In this document: in pieces, positions 7,774-18,668 of the stretch | Position numbering within the stretch: position 1 is the stretch's first letter | Layout of the letters: each line of letters opens with the position of its first letter | Assembly (NCBI GenBank): GCA_002712055.1 | Contig: PARV01000050.1 | Location: 1 to 37,792, forward strand | Length of the DNA: 37,792 nt | Origin: Gammaproteobacteria bacterium | GTDB lineage: Bacteria; Pseudomonadota; Gammaproteobacteria; Pseudomonadales; Pseudohongiellaceae | Direction of reading: 5' to 3' | Position numbers and translations under genes: made by a program | The notes under the pieces: model-generated | What the model saw: the letters and a program-made list of their open reading frames with translations, nothing else | The model's database searches: none | Told to the model about the DNA's origin: nothing

Positions 7774-8484
7774 ATGAGCGAATTAATTTTTGTTCGTCAT
7801 GGGCAGGCTTCCTTCGGAGAAGATTCCTATGACAAACTCAGTCAGCTGGGTATCGAGCAGGTACGAATACTTGCCCGGCATTGGCAACAAACAGGCGAAC
7901 AATTTGACTTCCTCTATAGCGGCACTCTGCAGCGCCAGAAGGAGACGGCTGCGGAGTTAATGTCCCTTGTCAAAAATAATCAGGTTGAACCAATTGAACA
8001 TTCTTGGCTTAATGAATACAACGCTGATCCCCTTATTCAAATTTACCTGCGTAGTCATTCAGTTAACGAGGGCCTCGATCCGAAATTGAGTTGGCCTATA
8101 AGAGAGGAAAGTCTGTTTCAGCGGATTTTCGAAGCAGCGACATCAAAGTGGATACGCGATGAACTTGAGCCAAGTGATCAGGATCGAGAATTTGAGCAGT
8201 GGTCCAAGTTCCGCGAGCGAGTACACAGTGTCTTGGATGAGCTTATGGCCAAGCATCGCTCGGGTAGCCGAGTGTTAATCTCCACCTCTGGAGGTGTCAT
8301 AGCGATGGCATTGCAAAGGGTATTACAATTTCCCGATGAGCAGGTGATTAGCATTAACTGGATGGTGCATAACAGTTCAGTAACCCGAATCAAATACGGA
8401 AATGGTAAGATCTCGCTCACACAATTTAATAGCCTTCCGCACCTTGAGAGGAAAGGCTTGAACCATCTGGTCACCTACCGGTAA
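7774..8484 (+). CDS. Histidine phosphatase-fold protein, second catalytic His replaced
   Basis: A 236-residue member of the histidine phosphatase (phosphoglycerate-mutase-like) superfamily. The N-terminal VRHGQ supplies the phospho-accepting His9, and SGTLQRQKETA supplies the second Arg. WLNEYNADPL could supply the acidic proton donor. The usual second His, in a SHGG motif near the C-terminus, reads TSGG here (Ser172), so activity may be altered. It begins 17 bases after the dehydrogenase stop, with a GAGGG ribosome site, and is clearly part of the same operon. A phosphatase next to an APH-fold kinase suggests that both act on a phosphorylated acyl intermediate or regulate it. That is inference; a generic phosphomonoesterase is equally possible. 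Confidence 0.88.
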   Translation: MSELIFVRHGQASFGEDSYDKLSQLGIEQVRILARHWQQTGEQFDFLYSGTLQRQKETAAELMSLVKNNQVEPIEHSWLNEYNADPLIQIYLRSHSVNEGLDPKLSWPIREESLFQRIFEAATSKWIRDELEPSDQDREFEQWSKFRERVHSVLDELMAKHRSGSRVLISTSGGVIAMALQRVLQFPDEQVISINWMVHNSSVTRIKYGNGKISLTQFNSLPHLERKGLNHLVTYR

Positions 8485-8523
8485 ACAAATTGACAGGGTT
8501 AGCTAAATAACCAAGGAATTGTT

Positions 8524-9603
8524 TTGATAGCTAGTGACTTAATCGACAGGACGAGTAGTGTCAGAGAAGGGGAAGAACTGGATCTCTCTGCACTTAAGGA
8601 GCATCTCGAACCTGTATTGGACACCAATATAGGCGCACTGCAAATCAAGCAGTTCCCAGGGGGGCACTCCAATCTTACTTATCTATTAACTAGTGGTAAT
8701 GAGAGCTGGGTACTACGACGACCGCCTTTTGGCAGTACCGTAAAGAGTGCCCATGACATGTCGCGTGAATATAAAATTCTATCGGCACTTAAAGACGTTT
8801 ATCCCTATGGGCCAGTACCTCTGTATTTTTGTACCGATCACAGCGTTATTGGCTGCGATTTTTATTTGATGAATTATATCCGGGGGTTGATCATCCGCCG
8901 CGATTATCCTAAAAATCTAAATCTTTCACCTACTCAGATCAGAGAACAGTTGTTTAACTTCTTTGATGTGCTCGGTGAGTTACATTCTGTTGATCTAGTG
9001 GAGGCCGGCCTTGATAAATTTGGTAGACCTGAAGGCTATGTCAGACGGCAGGTTGAAGGATGGTGCAAGCGTTGGTCGGATGCCGTGACTCCGGACACGG
9101 TTAATTGCGATGTTACCATTCAGTGGCTCAACGACAATATGCCGCCAGAGAGTGGTAAAGCAAGCGTGATCCATAATGACTATAAGATGGATAACGTGAT
9201 TTTTGACGTGGAGAATCCATTAAATATGATTGGTGTTCTTGACTGGGAAATGGCTACAGTTGGAGATCCATTAATGGACCTTGGATGTACCCTGGGTTAC
9301 TGGACTCAGGTAAATGATCCAGACTTCTTCCGCAATTCCCGCACAATGCCTTCAGATTTGGAAGGCGCTCCAACTAGAGCCGAAATTATAGATCGCTTCC
9401 AGCAGCAGACCGGCCTGGCGATGGACAATTTCCCATTCTATTTTTGTTTTGGATTATTTCGCCTGTGTGTTATCGGTCAGCAGATTTATTATCGCTACTA
9501 TCATGGCTTAACCAAGGACGAGCGATTTGCTGGATTTCTTAAAAAAGCCCATGTGCTTCAACGAATGTGTGAACTCATAATCCGGGGTGAAATAAAAACC
9601 TAA
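8524..9603 (+). CDS. APH-fold phosphotransferase (ACAD10/11- or LvaA-like)
   Basis: A 359-residue kinase of the aminoglycoside phosphotransferase (APH) family. Visible motifs are the nucleotide-loop-like FPGGHSNLTYLL, the LRRPP strand, and catalytic-loop HNDYKMDNV at about residues 217-225. The metal-binding LDWEMATVGDPLMDLG follows (Asp240). This variety is found beside acyl-CoA dehydrogenases in many bacteria. It also matches the kinase domain of animal ACAD10/11 and the levulinate-pathway kinase LvaA, which phosphorylate hydroxyacyl-CoAs. It is therefore more likely a hydroxyacyl kinase than an antibiotic-resistance enzyme. The start is a TTG with AAGGAA just upstream. A small inverted repeat (GGTTA at 8497-8501, TAACC at 8508-8512) lies in the 39-base gap before it. 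Confidence 0.87.
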   Translation: MIASDLIDRTSSVREGEELDLSALKEHLEPVLDTNIGALQIKQFPGGHSNLTYLLTSGNESWVLRRPPFGSTVKSAHDMSREYKILSALKDVYPYGPVPLYFCTDHSVIGCDFYLMNYIRGLIIRRDYPKNLNLSPTQIREQLFNFFDVLGELHSVDLVEAGLDKFGRPEGYVRRQVEGWCKRWSDAVTPDTVNCDVTIQWLNDNMPPESGKASVIHNDYKMDNVIFDVENPLNMIGVLDWEMATVGDPLMDLGCTLGYWTQVNDPDFFRNSRTMPSDLEGAPTRAEIIDRFQQQTGLAMDNFPFYFCFGLFRLCVIGQQIYYRYYHGLTKDERFAGFLKKAHVLQRMCELIIRGEIKT

Positions 9604-9613
9604 GGACAGAATT

Positions 9614-10417
9614 ATGTCATTTAATATTAACAAACTGTTTTCTATCGAAGGTAAGACGGCAGTAGTTACCGGAGGCTCCCGAGGTATCGGCAAGATGATA
9701 GCGGAAGGATATGTAGAAAATGGTGTGAAAACCTATATCACTGCGCGTAAAGCCGAGGCTTGTCAGCAAACTGCGGAAGAATTGTCAAAGAAAGGTGAAT
9801 GCATAGCATTTCCCGCTGATCTTTCTTCCAAGGAAGGCCGCGATAGCTTTGTACAGGAAATTAAATCTCGTGAAAATAGTCTCGATATTTTGGTAAACAA
9901 TGCCGGAGCGGCTTGGGGCGCAACTTTTGAAGAATACCCCGACGAAGGCTATGACAAGGTCATGGACATTAATGTTAGGGCTATCTTCATGCTGACTCGT
10001 GACTTGATGCCGCTGTTGGTTAAGGATGCTACCTCGGAGAACCCGAGTCGTGTCATCAATATCGGTTCAATCGATGGTCTGCGTGTCTCAAGCACTGACA
10101 ACTTCGCCTACGGCGCCAGTAAAGCAGCTGTGCATTTTCTGACCAAGAATTTGGCGGTTAGGTTCGCTTCGAAAGGGTTGACGGTAAATGCGATTGCACC
10201 AGGACCCTTCGAGAGCCAAATGATGGATTACATGCTAACTAATTTTCGTGACCAGATTGAGTCCCAAAACCCGATGGGTAGGATTGGTTGTCCGGAAGAT
10301 ATGGCTGGTCTTGCCATTTATCTCGCTTCGGAGGCAGCGAAATACATGACAGGCCAAGTCATCGCTCTAGATGGTGGAAGCAACCTGGGGTCGCGCCAGG
10401 AACGATTCGCTGGCTAG
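9614..10417 (+). CDS. Short-chain dehydrogenase/reductase, RhlG-like
   Basis: A 267-residue classical SDR. It has the cofactor motif TGGSRGIG, PADLSS, the NNAG strand, an active-site Ser in NIGSIDG, the YGASK Tyr-Lys pair, and a C-terminal LDGGSN. The overall sequence is close to RhlG-type and 3-oxoacyl-reductase-like enzymes, so an NAD(P)-dependent 3-hydroxy/3-oxo acyl conversion is likely. The exact substrate and direction are unknown. It starts 11 bases after the kinase stop, with AAGGACAGA upstream, and is the last gene of the five-gene run. No terminator is evident in the 121 bases that follow. Confidence 0.9.
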   Translation: MSFNINKLFSIEGKTAVVTGGSRGIGKMIAEGYVENGVKTYITARKAEACQQTAEELSKKGECIAFPADLSSKEGRDSFVQEIKSRENSLDILVNNAGAAWGATFEEYPDEGYDKVMDINVRAIFMLTRDLMPLLVKDATSENPSRVINIGSIDGLRVSSTDNFAYGASKAAVHFLTKNLAVRFASKGLTVNAIAPGPFESQMMDYMLTNFRDQIESQNPMGRIGCPEDMAGLAIYLASEAAKYMTGQVIALDGGSNLGSRQERFAG

Positions 10418-10538
10418 TAGGCTGAACGCCCCAGATTCAGAGCGGATGAGCTTAAACTCGTTTAATTCCCAGCCTCGCAGTGGTACTTTTACCGGTCTTG
10501 AATGAATATGCAACCATATAACCCGCGGGTGATATTGA

Positions 10539-11201
10539 TTGACTAAGTCCAGAACCCAGCTCTTACCAAGGAATGTGGTAGCCTGCATGGCCTTTATCAG
10601 TGGTTTTTCTATCATGACAATTGAAATGCTGGGGGCTCGAATTTTGTCACCTTATTTTGGGGGCAGCATGTCGGTATGGGGCAGTATTATTACTATTTTT
10701 ATGTTGGCGCTGGCGATGGGTTATCTAATCGGTGGCAAATTATCGACAAGAAATCCTAACGCAGTTACGTTTGCGGTATTTTTCATCGGGGCAGCTGTCT
10801 TTTCGCTGCCTGTGATTTTATTCGCAAATGCAATTATGGAGCCAATTTTTCTTGCCATTGAAGACCCTCGTTACGGATCCCTTTTTGCCTCAATTCTCCT
10901 CTTTTTCATTCCTACCGCCATCTTGGGTATGATCTCACCATATTCTGTTCGTTTACTGGTTGAGACACATGAACATAGTGGTCATATGGCAGGTTTTTTA
11001 TACTTCATATCTACCCTAGGTAGCGCTGCCGGGACCTTAGCAACCAGTTTTTATTTTGTACTGTGGTTAGAGGTAAACCAGATCTTATGGGGTGCCGTGG
11101 CAGCCTTGATTACAGCTGGTTGTATAATTCTTCTGGCGCACTATGCACAAACTTCCCAATCTGTAAAACAGACCAGCCGGTATGAAAACAAACAGGCTTA
11201 A
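10539..11201 (+). CDS. Multi-pass membrane protein, membrane half of a spermidine-synthase-like protein
   Basis: A 220-residue, mostly hydrophobic protein with about six or seven membrane helices. Conserved pieces are SGFSIMTIEMLGARILSPYFGGSMSVWGSI, AMGYLIGGKL, PTAILGMISPYSVRLL, and GFLYFISTLGSAAGTLATSFY. These match the N-terminal membrane half of the proteins annotated as fused MFS/spermidine synthase. Here the frame stops after the helices, and the soluble half is a separate gene overlapping by 20 bases (11182-11201). The TTG at 10539 has GGGTGA upstream; the ATG at 10587 lies inside the first helix and is less likely. The function of the fused family is poorly known, and transport is not established. 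Confidence 0.82.
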   Translation: MTKSRTQLLPRNVVACMAFISGFSIMTIEMLGARILSPYFGGSMSVWGSIITIFMLALAMGYLIGGKLSTRNPNAVTFAVFFIGAAVFSLPVILFANAIMEPIFLAIEDPRYGSLFASILLFFIPTAILGMISPYSVRLLVETHEHSGHMAGFLYFISTLGSAAGTLATSFYFVLWLEVNQILWGAVAALITAGCIILLAHYAQTSQSVKQTSRYENKQA

Positions 11202-12093
11202 CCTAAAACTACTAATTGGACTAGGACTGGCCTGCCTTATGACGCTGAGCGGTTTCCCTGCTGTGGGGGAAACAATTCATGAAGAACGGTCTAAGTATCG
11301 GGACATTACTGTTACCCAAGTCAGAGATAGGCGTTGCCTTTTGTTCAATGTGCATCGAGGTGATCGTAACCAGACATGTATTCTGATCGATGATCCCGAC
11401 CGCTTGGTTTTTGATTACACTCGCATGACCTTTGCGGGCTTACTACTGCAGCCTAAACCGGAACGAATTCTAATTATTGGTCTGGGTGGCGGTTCGATAC
11501 CACTAACTTTTTCTGACCTCTTTCCGAATAGCAGAATTGACATTGTGGAAATAGATGAAGCGGTCGTCGACGTGGCTAAGGAATTTTTCTTCTTTAGAGA
11601 AACAGAGAACATGAAGGTGTTCGTGGATGATGGACGACCTTTTATCAAACGGGCTGGTATTCGTAACGAAACCTACGACTATATCGTGTTGGATGCTTTT
11701 AGCGGTGATTACATCCCGGAACACATGCTGACTCTGGAGTTTTTAGAGGAAGTAAAGCGCATCTTGAGTCAAACTGGTGTCCTGGTAGCAAATACGTTTT
11801 CGACAAGCCGTCTCTATGACCACGAATCGGTGACTTATCAGCGCGCGTTTAATGAATTTTTTAATTTCAAGTTACCGTCGTCTGGAAATCGCATTATCAT
11901 TACACAAGCAGATTCATTGCCTCCAAGAGGCGAACTTGTCGCTGAGGCGCAACGCATTGCAGGAAAAATGGAGAAGTATGGGATTCCGCTTTTGGACTAT
12001 CCTCGACGCCTATCTGCGCGGGTAGACTGGGACATGAGTCGCCGCATTCTGACAGATCAGTATTCTCCGGGAAACTTACTAAGAGACAACTAG
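11182..12093 (+). CDS. Spermidine-synthase-like protein with an N-terminal hydrophobic segment
   Basis: A 303-residue protein with a Rossmann-type aminopropyl/methyltransferase domain. It has IIGLGGGSIP (from about residue 98), the acidic strand VEID (122-125), DDGR (149-152) and the LDAFSGD strand (Asp171, Asp176). The polyamine-synthase GGGDG motif is changed to GGGSIP, so true spermidine synthesis is doubtful. Unusually, residues 8-29 form a signal-like hydrophobic segment ending near AVGE, absent from cytosolic SpeE. It could anchor the domain to the membrane beside the preceding gene's product, with which it overlaps out of frame by 20 bases. Together the two look like a split version of a commonly fused protein. 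Whether the soluble part faces the cytoplasm, where S-adenosyl cofactors are available, cannot be told from the sequence. Confidence 0.82.
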   Translation: MKTNRLNLKLLIGLGLACLMTLSGFPAVGETIHEERSKYRDITVTQVRDRRCLLFNVHRGDRNQTCILIDDPDRLVFDYTRMTFAGLLLQPKPERILIIGLGGGSIPLTFSDLFPNSRIDIVEIDEAVVDVAKEFFFFRETENMKVFVDDGRPFIKRAGIRNETYDYIVLDAFSGDYIPEHMLTLEFLEEVKRILSQTGVLVANTFSTSRLYDHESVTYQRAFNEFFNFKLPSSGNRIIITQADSLPPRGELVAEAQRIAGKMEKYGIPLLDYPRRLSARVDWDMSRRILTDQYSPGNLLRDN

Positions 12094-12108
12094 GAGCTCA
12101 TTCAGATT

Positions 12109-12948
12109 ATGAAAAAATTTACAAATTACCTTGGTATATTTTTCTCGTTGACAATCAGTTTTTATAGCTTTGCCGATGTAACCATTAAATCAGATGTGGT
12201 TTACGGGCACAAAGATGGTTTAGCGTTGATCTACGATGTCATCAAACCAGACAATGCTAATGATGCAGCTATAGTCTTCATGATGAGTGGCGGTTGGTTT
12301 TCACGTTGGACACCAGCGGAGCTTGTATCGCAGCGCTTCGAGGACATGCTTGATGCAGGCTTCACAGTCATCCCCGTTTATCACGGCAGTGCGCCCCGCT
12401 ATCACGTCCCTGATGCCTATTCTGATGTAAGTCGAGCGATCCGCCACATAAAACTGCGTGCTCAACAGCATGGTATCGATCCGGACAGAATTGGTGTTAC
12501 TGGCGGTAGCGCAGGCGGGCATCTGTCATTGATGGTAGGTCTTGATGCTGATGCCGGTGATCCGAATTCAGATGACGAAGTTATGCGGCAAGATAATTCC
12601 GTGGCTGCTGTAGTCGCATATTTTCCTCCGGTAGATCTGCGTCAACTTGCTGGCCCCGGTTCTTGGTCGGAAAGATTTCCGGCGTTAAATTTCGATCCAG
12701 AAAAGGCTGAATCGATTTCTCCAATCCTGCATGCTGATCCCGATGATCCTCCAACACTATTGATTCACGGTGATGCAGATGGCCTTGTCGGCATTGAAAA
12801 TTCAGTAATGATGCAGGAGGAATTTCAGAGCAAAAATGTTGAGTCCCAATTTATCACTATTCCTGGAGGAGGGCATGGGTTCCAAGGTGATGACGCACAG
12901 CTTGCTGACTCGGCTCGTCTCGAGTGGTTCAAGAAGCATCTGCTATAA
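12109..12948 (+). CDS. Exported alpha/beta hydrolase (esterase-like)
   Basis: A 279-residue hydrolase with a signal peptide (MKKFTNYLGIFFSLTISFYSFA). The oxyanion region reads FMMSGGWF, the nucleophile elbow is GGSAGGH (Ser), the acid lies in LIHGDADGLV, and the catalytic His in GGGHGF. The fold resembles BD-FAE/carboxylesterase and prolyl-peptidase-like lipases of the periplasm. The substrate is unknown. It lies 15 bases after the spermidine-synthase-like gene, with AGGAG (12092-12096) at a rather long spacing, and is probably cotranscribed. Its stop is only 17 bases from the stop of the convergent FadH-like gene. Confidence 0.87.
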   Translation: MKKFTNYLGIFFSLTISFYSFADVTIKSDVVYGHKDGLALIYDVIKPDNANDAAIVFMMSGGWFSRWTPAELVSQRFEDMLDAGFTVIPVYHGSAPRYHVPDAYSDVSRAIRHIKLRAQQHGIDPDRIGVTGGSAGGHLSLMVGLDADAGDPNSDDEVMRQDNSVAAVVAYFPPVDLRQLAGPGSWSERFPALNFDPEKAESISPILHADPDDPPTLLIHGDADGLVGIENSVMMQEEFQSKNVESQFITIPGGGHGFQGDDAQLADSARLEWFKKHLL

Positions 12949-12965
12949 AAGAGGTTAGGAAATTT

Positions 12966-15023
<2,058 letters not shown>

Positions 15024-15130
15024 TTAATTTCCTAAGGTGTTTAGGAGGAGCGTTTCAATCTCCATCACTTAACCCTCGCGAATTTTAGCTTCAATTAATA
15101 CGTTTCGCTATAAACTGGTGATTTCAAAGA

Positions 15131-16279
15131 TTAGCTAGCCCCTTTTATCATGTTGCGGGCAATTATGATCTGCTGGATCTGGGAGGTACCCTCATAGAGC
15201 CGGAATAGGCGAACATCGCGATAGAAGCGTTCCACAGCATACTCAGACATATAGCCCGCTCCGCCATGAATTTGCACAGCCCGGTCGGCTACCCTTCCCA
15301 CCATTTCAGTTGCGAATAATTTGCAGGCCGATGACTCGGTGCTGACGTTTTCACCGTTATCGCGCTGGCGAGCAGTCTCGAGAGTCATACATTTTGCGGC
15401 GTAGGTTTCGGTTTGAGAATCTGCCAGCATGGCTTGTATAAGTTGCTGTTCTGCAATGGGTTGGCCGAACTGTTTGCGTTGCAACGCGTAATCCAGTGCA
15501 TCAGTAATCAATCGTTCGGCGACCCCAACGCTAACCCCCGAAATGTGCAAGCGGCCACGATCTAGAACTTTCATCGCGGTAACGAATCCCTCGCCCTCTT
15601 CTCCGATCAGGTTTTCTGCAGGTACAGGACAATCCTCGAAGGTTACATCGCAGGTCTTCGAGCCGGCCTGGCCCATTTTTTTATCTACTGGTCCAAGCGT
15701 TATACCGGGGGTACCACGTTCGACGATGAAGGAAGAGATACCATGAGCACCCTGAATGTCAGGGTTAGTCCGAGCCATAACATTGAAAGTGTCAGCGATA
15801 ATGGCGTTTGTAATGTATCTCTTCGTCCCATTCAAAATATAGTGATCGCCTTCGCGTCGAGCAGTGGTTTTGAGTGAAGCGGCATCAGAGCCAGCTTCTG
15901 GCTCGGTTAGGCAGAAACAACTAATCCATTCCCCGCTCGAATAACGAGGCAGATATTTCTGTTTCTGCTCTTCAGAGCCATTGAACACTATCGCCGCCGA
16001 TCCAATTCCATTATTAGTACCCATTACCGAGCGAAAAGCTGGAGAAGTTCGTCCCAGAGCGATAGCTATTAGTATTTCTTCCTCCATGGTAAGTCCGAGT
16101 CCGCCATACTCCTCTGGAATGGTTAGTCCGAACAAGCCCAGAGCTTTCATTTCTTTCAGGATGTCTTCCGGCAGTTCGGCTTCTTCTTCGAGCTTGTTTT
16201 CATTAGGTACTAGGCGCTCGCGTACAAAGCGTTCGACTAATCCTATAAGCTGACTAATGGTTTCTTGATCTCGTATCAT
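15131..16279 (-). CDS. Acyl-CoA dehydrogenase (canonical, catalytic Glu present)
   Basis: A 382-residue acyl-CoA dehydrogenase of the short/medium-chain type. FAD and substrate motifs are intact: CFCLTEPEAGSDAASLKTTA, LNGTKRYITNA, DRGRLHISGVSVG, RKQFGQPIAEQQ, and VQIHGGAGYMSEY. The C-terminal YEGTSQIQQII holds the catalytic base (Glu363). Unlike the pair at 5376-7756, this looks like a homotetrameric enzyme that works alone. The ribosome site AGGGGGC lies 5 bases before the ATG. It is upstream of the FadH-like gene, and the two probably form a beta-oxidation transcript divergent from the hydratase/dehydrogenase fusion. Confidence 0.92.
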   Translation of the reverse strand: MIRDQETISQLIGLVERFVRERLVPNENKLEEEAELPEDILKEMKALGLFGLTIPEEYGGLGLTMEEEILIAIALGRTSPAFRSVMGTNNGIGSAAIVFNGSEEQKQKYLPRYSSGEWISCFCLTEPEAGSDAASLKTTARREGDHYILNGTKRYITNAIIADTFNVMARTNPDIQGAHGISSFIVERGTPGITLGPVDKKMGQAGSKTCDVTFEDCPVPAENLIGEEGEGFVTAMKVLDRGRLHISGVSVGVAERLITDALDYALQRKQFGQPIAEQQLIQAMLADSQTETYAAKCMTLETARQRDNGENVSTESSACKLFATEMVGRVADRAVQIHGGAGYMSEYAVERFYRDVRLFRLYEGTSQIQQIIIARNMIKGAS

Positions 16280-16460
16280 TATCGCCCCCTGAAATCGAGC
16301 GGCTAACCTAGCATAACCACTCTCTTTAATCGACTCTACGGTCCGCTATCCTGCTGCTTACAGCGAAATTACTATGCTAGAATGACCGCCTTTGTGTGAT
16401 CCCTTTCGAGGTTCTCCAGCAGGAGTTGAAACCAACAGACGGGTGGGAAATAGTTCAGTC

Positions 16461-16488
16461 TTGACATTGAAATTATCCTGCCTCTAAG
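16461..16488 (+). promoter_or_regulatory. Candidate sigma-70 promoter for the hydratase/dehydrogenase gene
   Basis: A perfect TTGACA at 16461-16466 is followed after 16 bases by TCTAAG (16483-16488), which matches four of six -10 positions. It would start transcription about 60 bases before the ATG. An alternative extended -10 (TGCTAGAAT, 16375-16383) lies further upstream, without a good -35. No consensus fatty-acid regulator site was recognised. Confidence 0.35.
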
Positions 16489-16556
16489 GGCAGCACAAAT
16501 TCTGGAAAGAGTCGATTAGTATTCTATGTAGATTACCAAATTTGAAAGGAAAAATT

Positions 16557-18668
16557 ATGTCGGAAGTAGTCAGCTACCAACTTAAAGACAACATCGGTGT
16601 TATTAGCGTGAACAATCCGCCGGTAAATGCTCTGGCACAGGCAGTTAGAGAAGGAATTTTGAATGCGATCAATACAGCAAATGAAGACGCTTCCGAGGCT
16701 ATTTTGCTCGTTTGTGAAGGGCGTACATTTGTTGCCGGAGCTGACATTACTGAGTTTGGTAAGCCACCTAAAGATCCTGGGTTTCCCCTGGTACTTGACG
16801 CCATAGAGAATGCTAGCAAGCCAGTAATTGCAGCCATTCATGGGACTGCCCTGGGAGGTGGCTTTGAACTTGCGCTCGCCTGCCATTACCGCTGTGCCTT
16901 ACCCACCGCGAAAGTGGGACTCCCCGAAGTAAAGCTAGGTTTGCTACCTGGAGCAGGGGGTACACAAAGGGTTCCTAGACTTACTGGTGTTAAGGCTGCG
17001 TTAGACATGATTACCAGCGGTAATCCGATTTCGGCCAGTAAAGCTCTGAAAATGACGCTCGTAGATAAAATTATCGAAGGCGATAATCTGGAATTAGGTG
17101 GTATTCAATATGCAAAAGAATTAATAGGGTCAAGTGCTCCACTTAAACGTATTAGCGATATTAAGATCGATCCGGCTACTGTCGAGCCTGGTTTTTTTGA
17201 TAATGCCCGAAAACATTTAGCGAGAAGAGCGCGAGGCCAGATTGCACAGGATAGAATAGTTTCTTGTATCGAGGCAGCAGTCGAATTGCCAATGGGCGAA
17301 GGATTGGAACGGGAAAGGGAATTGTTTCGTGAGCTAGTTGCATCCCCAGAATCCGCTGCGATGCGGCACATATTTTTTTCAGAACGGCAGGCGGCCAAAA
17401 TCCAGGATCTTCCAAAAGGCGCACCGGTGCGAGATATCAAAAAGGTCGCCATCATCGGTGGTGGCACCATGGGCGGTGGTATTGCTATGTGTTTTGCGAA
17501 CGTGGGTATACCAGTAGTTATGCTGGAAATCAACGATGACGCGCTACAGCGCGGAATGGGTATTATTCGTAAGAACTACAACATTACCGTGCAGAAAGGG
17601 AAATTGTCTGAAGATAAAATGGAAGGACGCATCGATACAATTGCCGGGACTACAGACTACCTCGATATCGCTGATGCCGATTTGGTAATTGAGGCCGTCT
17701 TTGAGAATCTCGAACTAAAAAAAGAGGTTTTTGGCAAACTAGATGCAGTCTGTAAGCCGGGGGCAATTCTGGCCACAAATACTTCCTATCAGGATGTAGA
17801 TGCTATCGCTGAAGCTACCCAGCGGCCGCAGGATGTGCTGGGTATGCATTTTTTCAGCCCAGCTAATGTAATGAGGTTGTTGGAAGTGGTGCGTGGGGAA
17901 AAAACTGCCGACGATGTGCTTTCAACCGCGATGAAGATTGGTAAGAAAATAGGTAAGGTATGTGCTCTATCTCGGGTTTGTTATGGTTTTATAGGTAATC
18001 GCATGCTGGGAGGTTACGGTCGGGAAGCTCAGATGCTGTTGCTCGATGGCTGCACGCCAGAACAGGTAGACTCTGTCCTGGAAGGCTTTGGGATGGCCAT
18101 GGGTCCGCTGGCTATGGGAGACCTAGCCGGGCTTGATGTGGGGTACAAAGCTCGAGAGGGGCGCACCGATTTACCAGACGATCCCAGACTCTACCGTATG
18201 GGCACCTTACTTGTCGAAATGGGTCGGCATGGGCAGAAAACTGGTTCAGGATTTTATAAGTACGATCCAGAAACTCGTCGCCGTGAATCTGATTCGGAAG
18301 TGGAAACATTAATAAAGGAAGAAGCTGCTACGCTTGGTGTAGAACAGCGAAAAATTACCGACGATGAGATTCTAGCACGCTGTTTTTACCCTCTTATTAA
18401 TGAAGGAGCATTGATTTTGGAAGAAGGTATTGCTCAGCGTGCGAGTGATATCGATGTGGTTTATGTGTTCGGTTATGCCTTTCCAGTCGCTAAGGGAGGA
18501 CCCATGCATTATGCCGACCAGGTTGGCCTGGAAAATGTGTATAACAAAATTCTTGAATTTCGTGAGCGCTATGGAGAACAGTACTGGAAACCTGCACCTC
18601 TCTTGCAGAGGTTAGCCGAAGAAGGGAAAACATTCGCCGATTGGGATAAAGAAAAAGAGGTAGGCTAA
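16557..18668 (+). CDS. Enoyl-CoA hydratase / 3-hydroxyacyl-CoA dehydrogenase fusion (FadB/FadJ type)
   Basis: A 703-residue multifunctional beta-oxidation protein that hydrates enoyl-CoA and oxidises the 3-hydroxyacyl product with NAD. The N-terminal crotonase domain has the oxyanion segment GTALGGGFE and both catalytic glutamates (Glu104 and Glu124). The dehydrogenase domain has the NAD loop VAIIGGGTMGGGIAM (about 297-311) and catalytic His431 and Glu443 in MHFFSPANVMRLLEVV. The ATG at 16557 follows AAAGGA and is better than the upstream TTG at 16542. In the classical operon the thiolase gene follows directly; here a zinc alcohol dehydrogenase follows instead, with a one-base overlap. Whether it should be called FadB or FadJ cannot be settled by reading alone. 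Confidence 0.93.
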   Translation: MSEVVSYQLKDNIGVISVNNPPVNALAQAVREGILNAINTANEDASEAILLVCEGRTFVAGADITEFGKPPKDPGFPLVLDAIENASKPVIAAIHGTALGGGFELALACHYRCALPTAKVGLPEVKLGLLPGAGGTQRVPRLTGVKAALDMITSGNPISASKALKMTLVDKIIEGDNLELGGIQYAKELIGSSAPLKRISDIKIDPATVEPGFFDNARKHLARRARGQIAQDRIVSCIEAAVELPMGEGLERERELFRELVASPESAAMRHIFFSERQAAKIQDLPKGAPVRDIKKVAIIGGGTMGGGIAMCFANVGIPVVMLEINDDALQRGMGIIRKNYNITVQKGKLSEDKMEGRIDTIAGTTDYLDIADADLVIEAVFENLELKKEVFGKLDAVCKPGAILATNTSYQDVDAIAEATQRPQDVLGMHFFSPANVMRLLEVVRGEKTADDVLSTAMKIGKKIGKVCALSRVCYGFIGNRMLGGYGREAQMLLLDGCTPEQVDSVLEGFGMAMGPLAMGDLAGLDVGYKAREGRTDLPDDPRLYRMGTLLVEMGRHGQKTGSGFYKYDPETRRRESDSEVETLIKEEAATLGVEQRKITDDEILARCFYPLINEGALILEEGIAQRASDIDVVYVFGYAFPVAKGGPMHYADQVGLENVYNKILEFRERYGEQYWKPAPLLQRLAEEGKTFADWDKEKEVG

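Noticed and set aside
8490-8512. TTGACA plus a nearby inverted repeat as a promoter for the kinase gene
   Set aside because: No acceptable -10 lies 15-19 bases downstream, and the gap is inside a tight operon; it is at most a minor hairpin.
8524-9603. Aminoglycoside resistance gene
   Set aside because: The protein has the APH fold, but its operon with acyl-CoA dehydrogenases and an SDR, and its ACAD10/11-like motifs, point to acyl metabolism.
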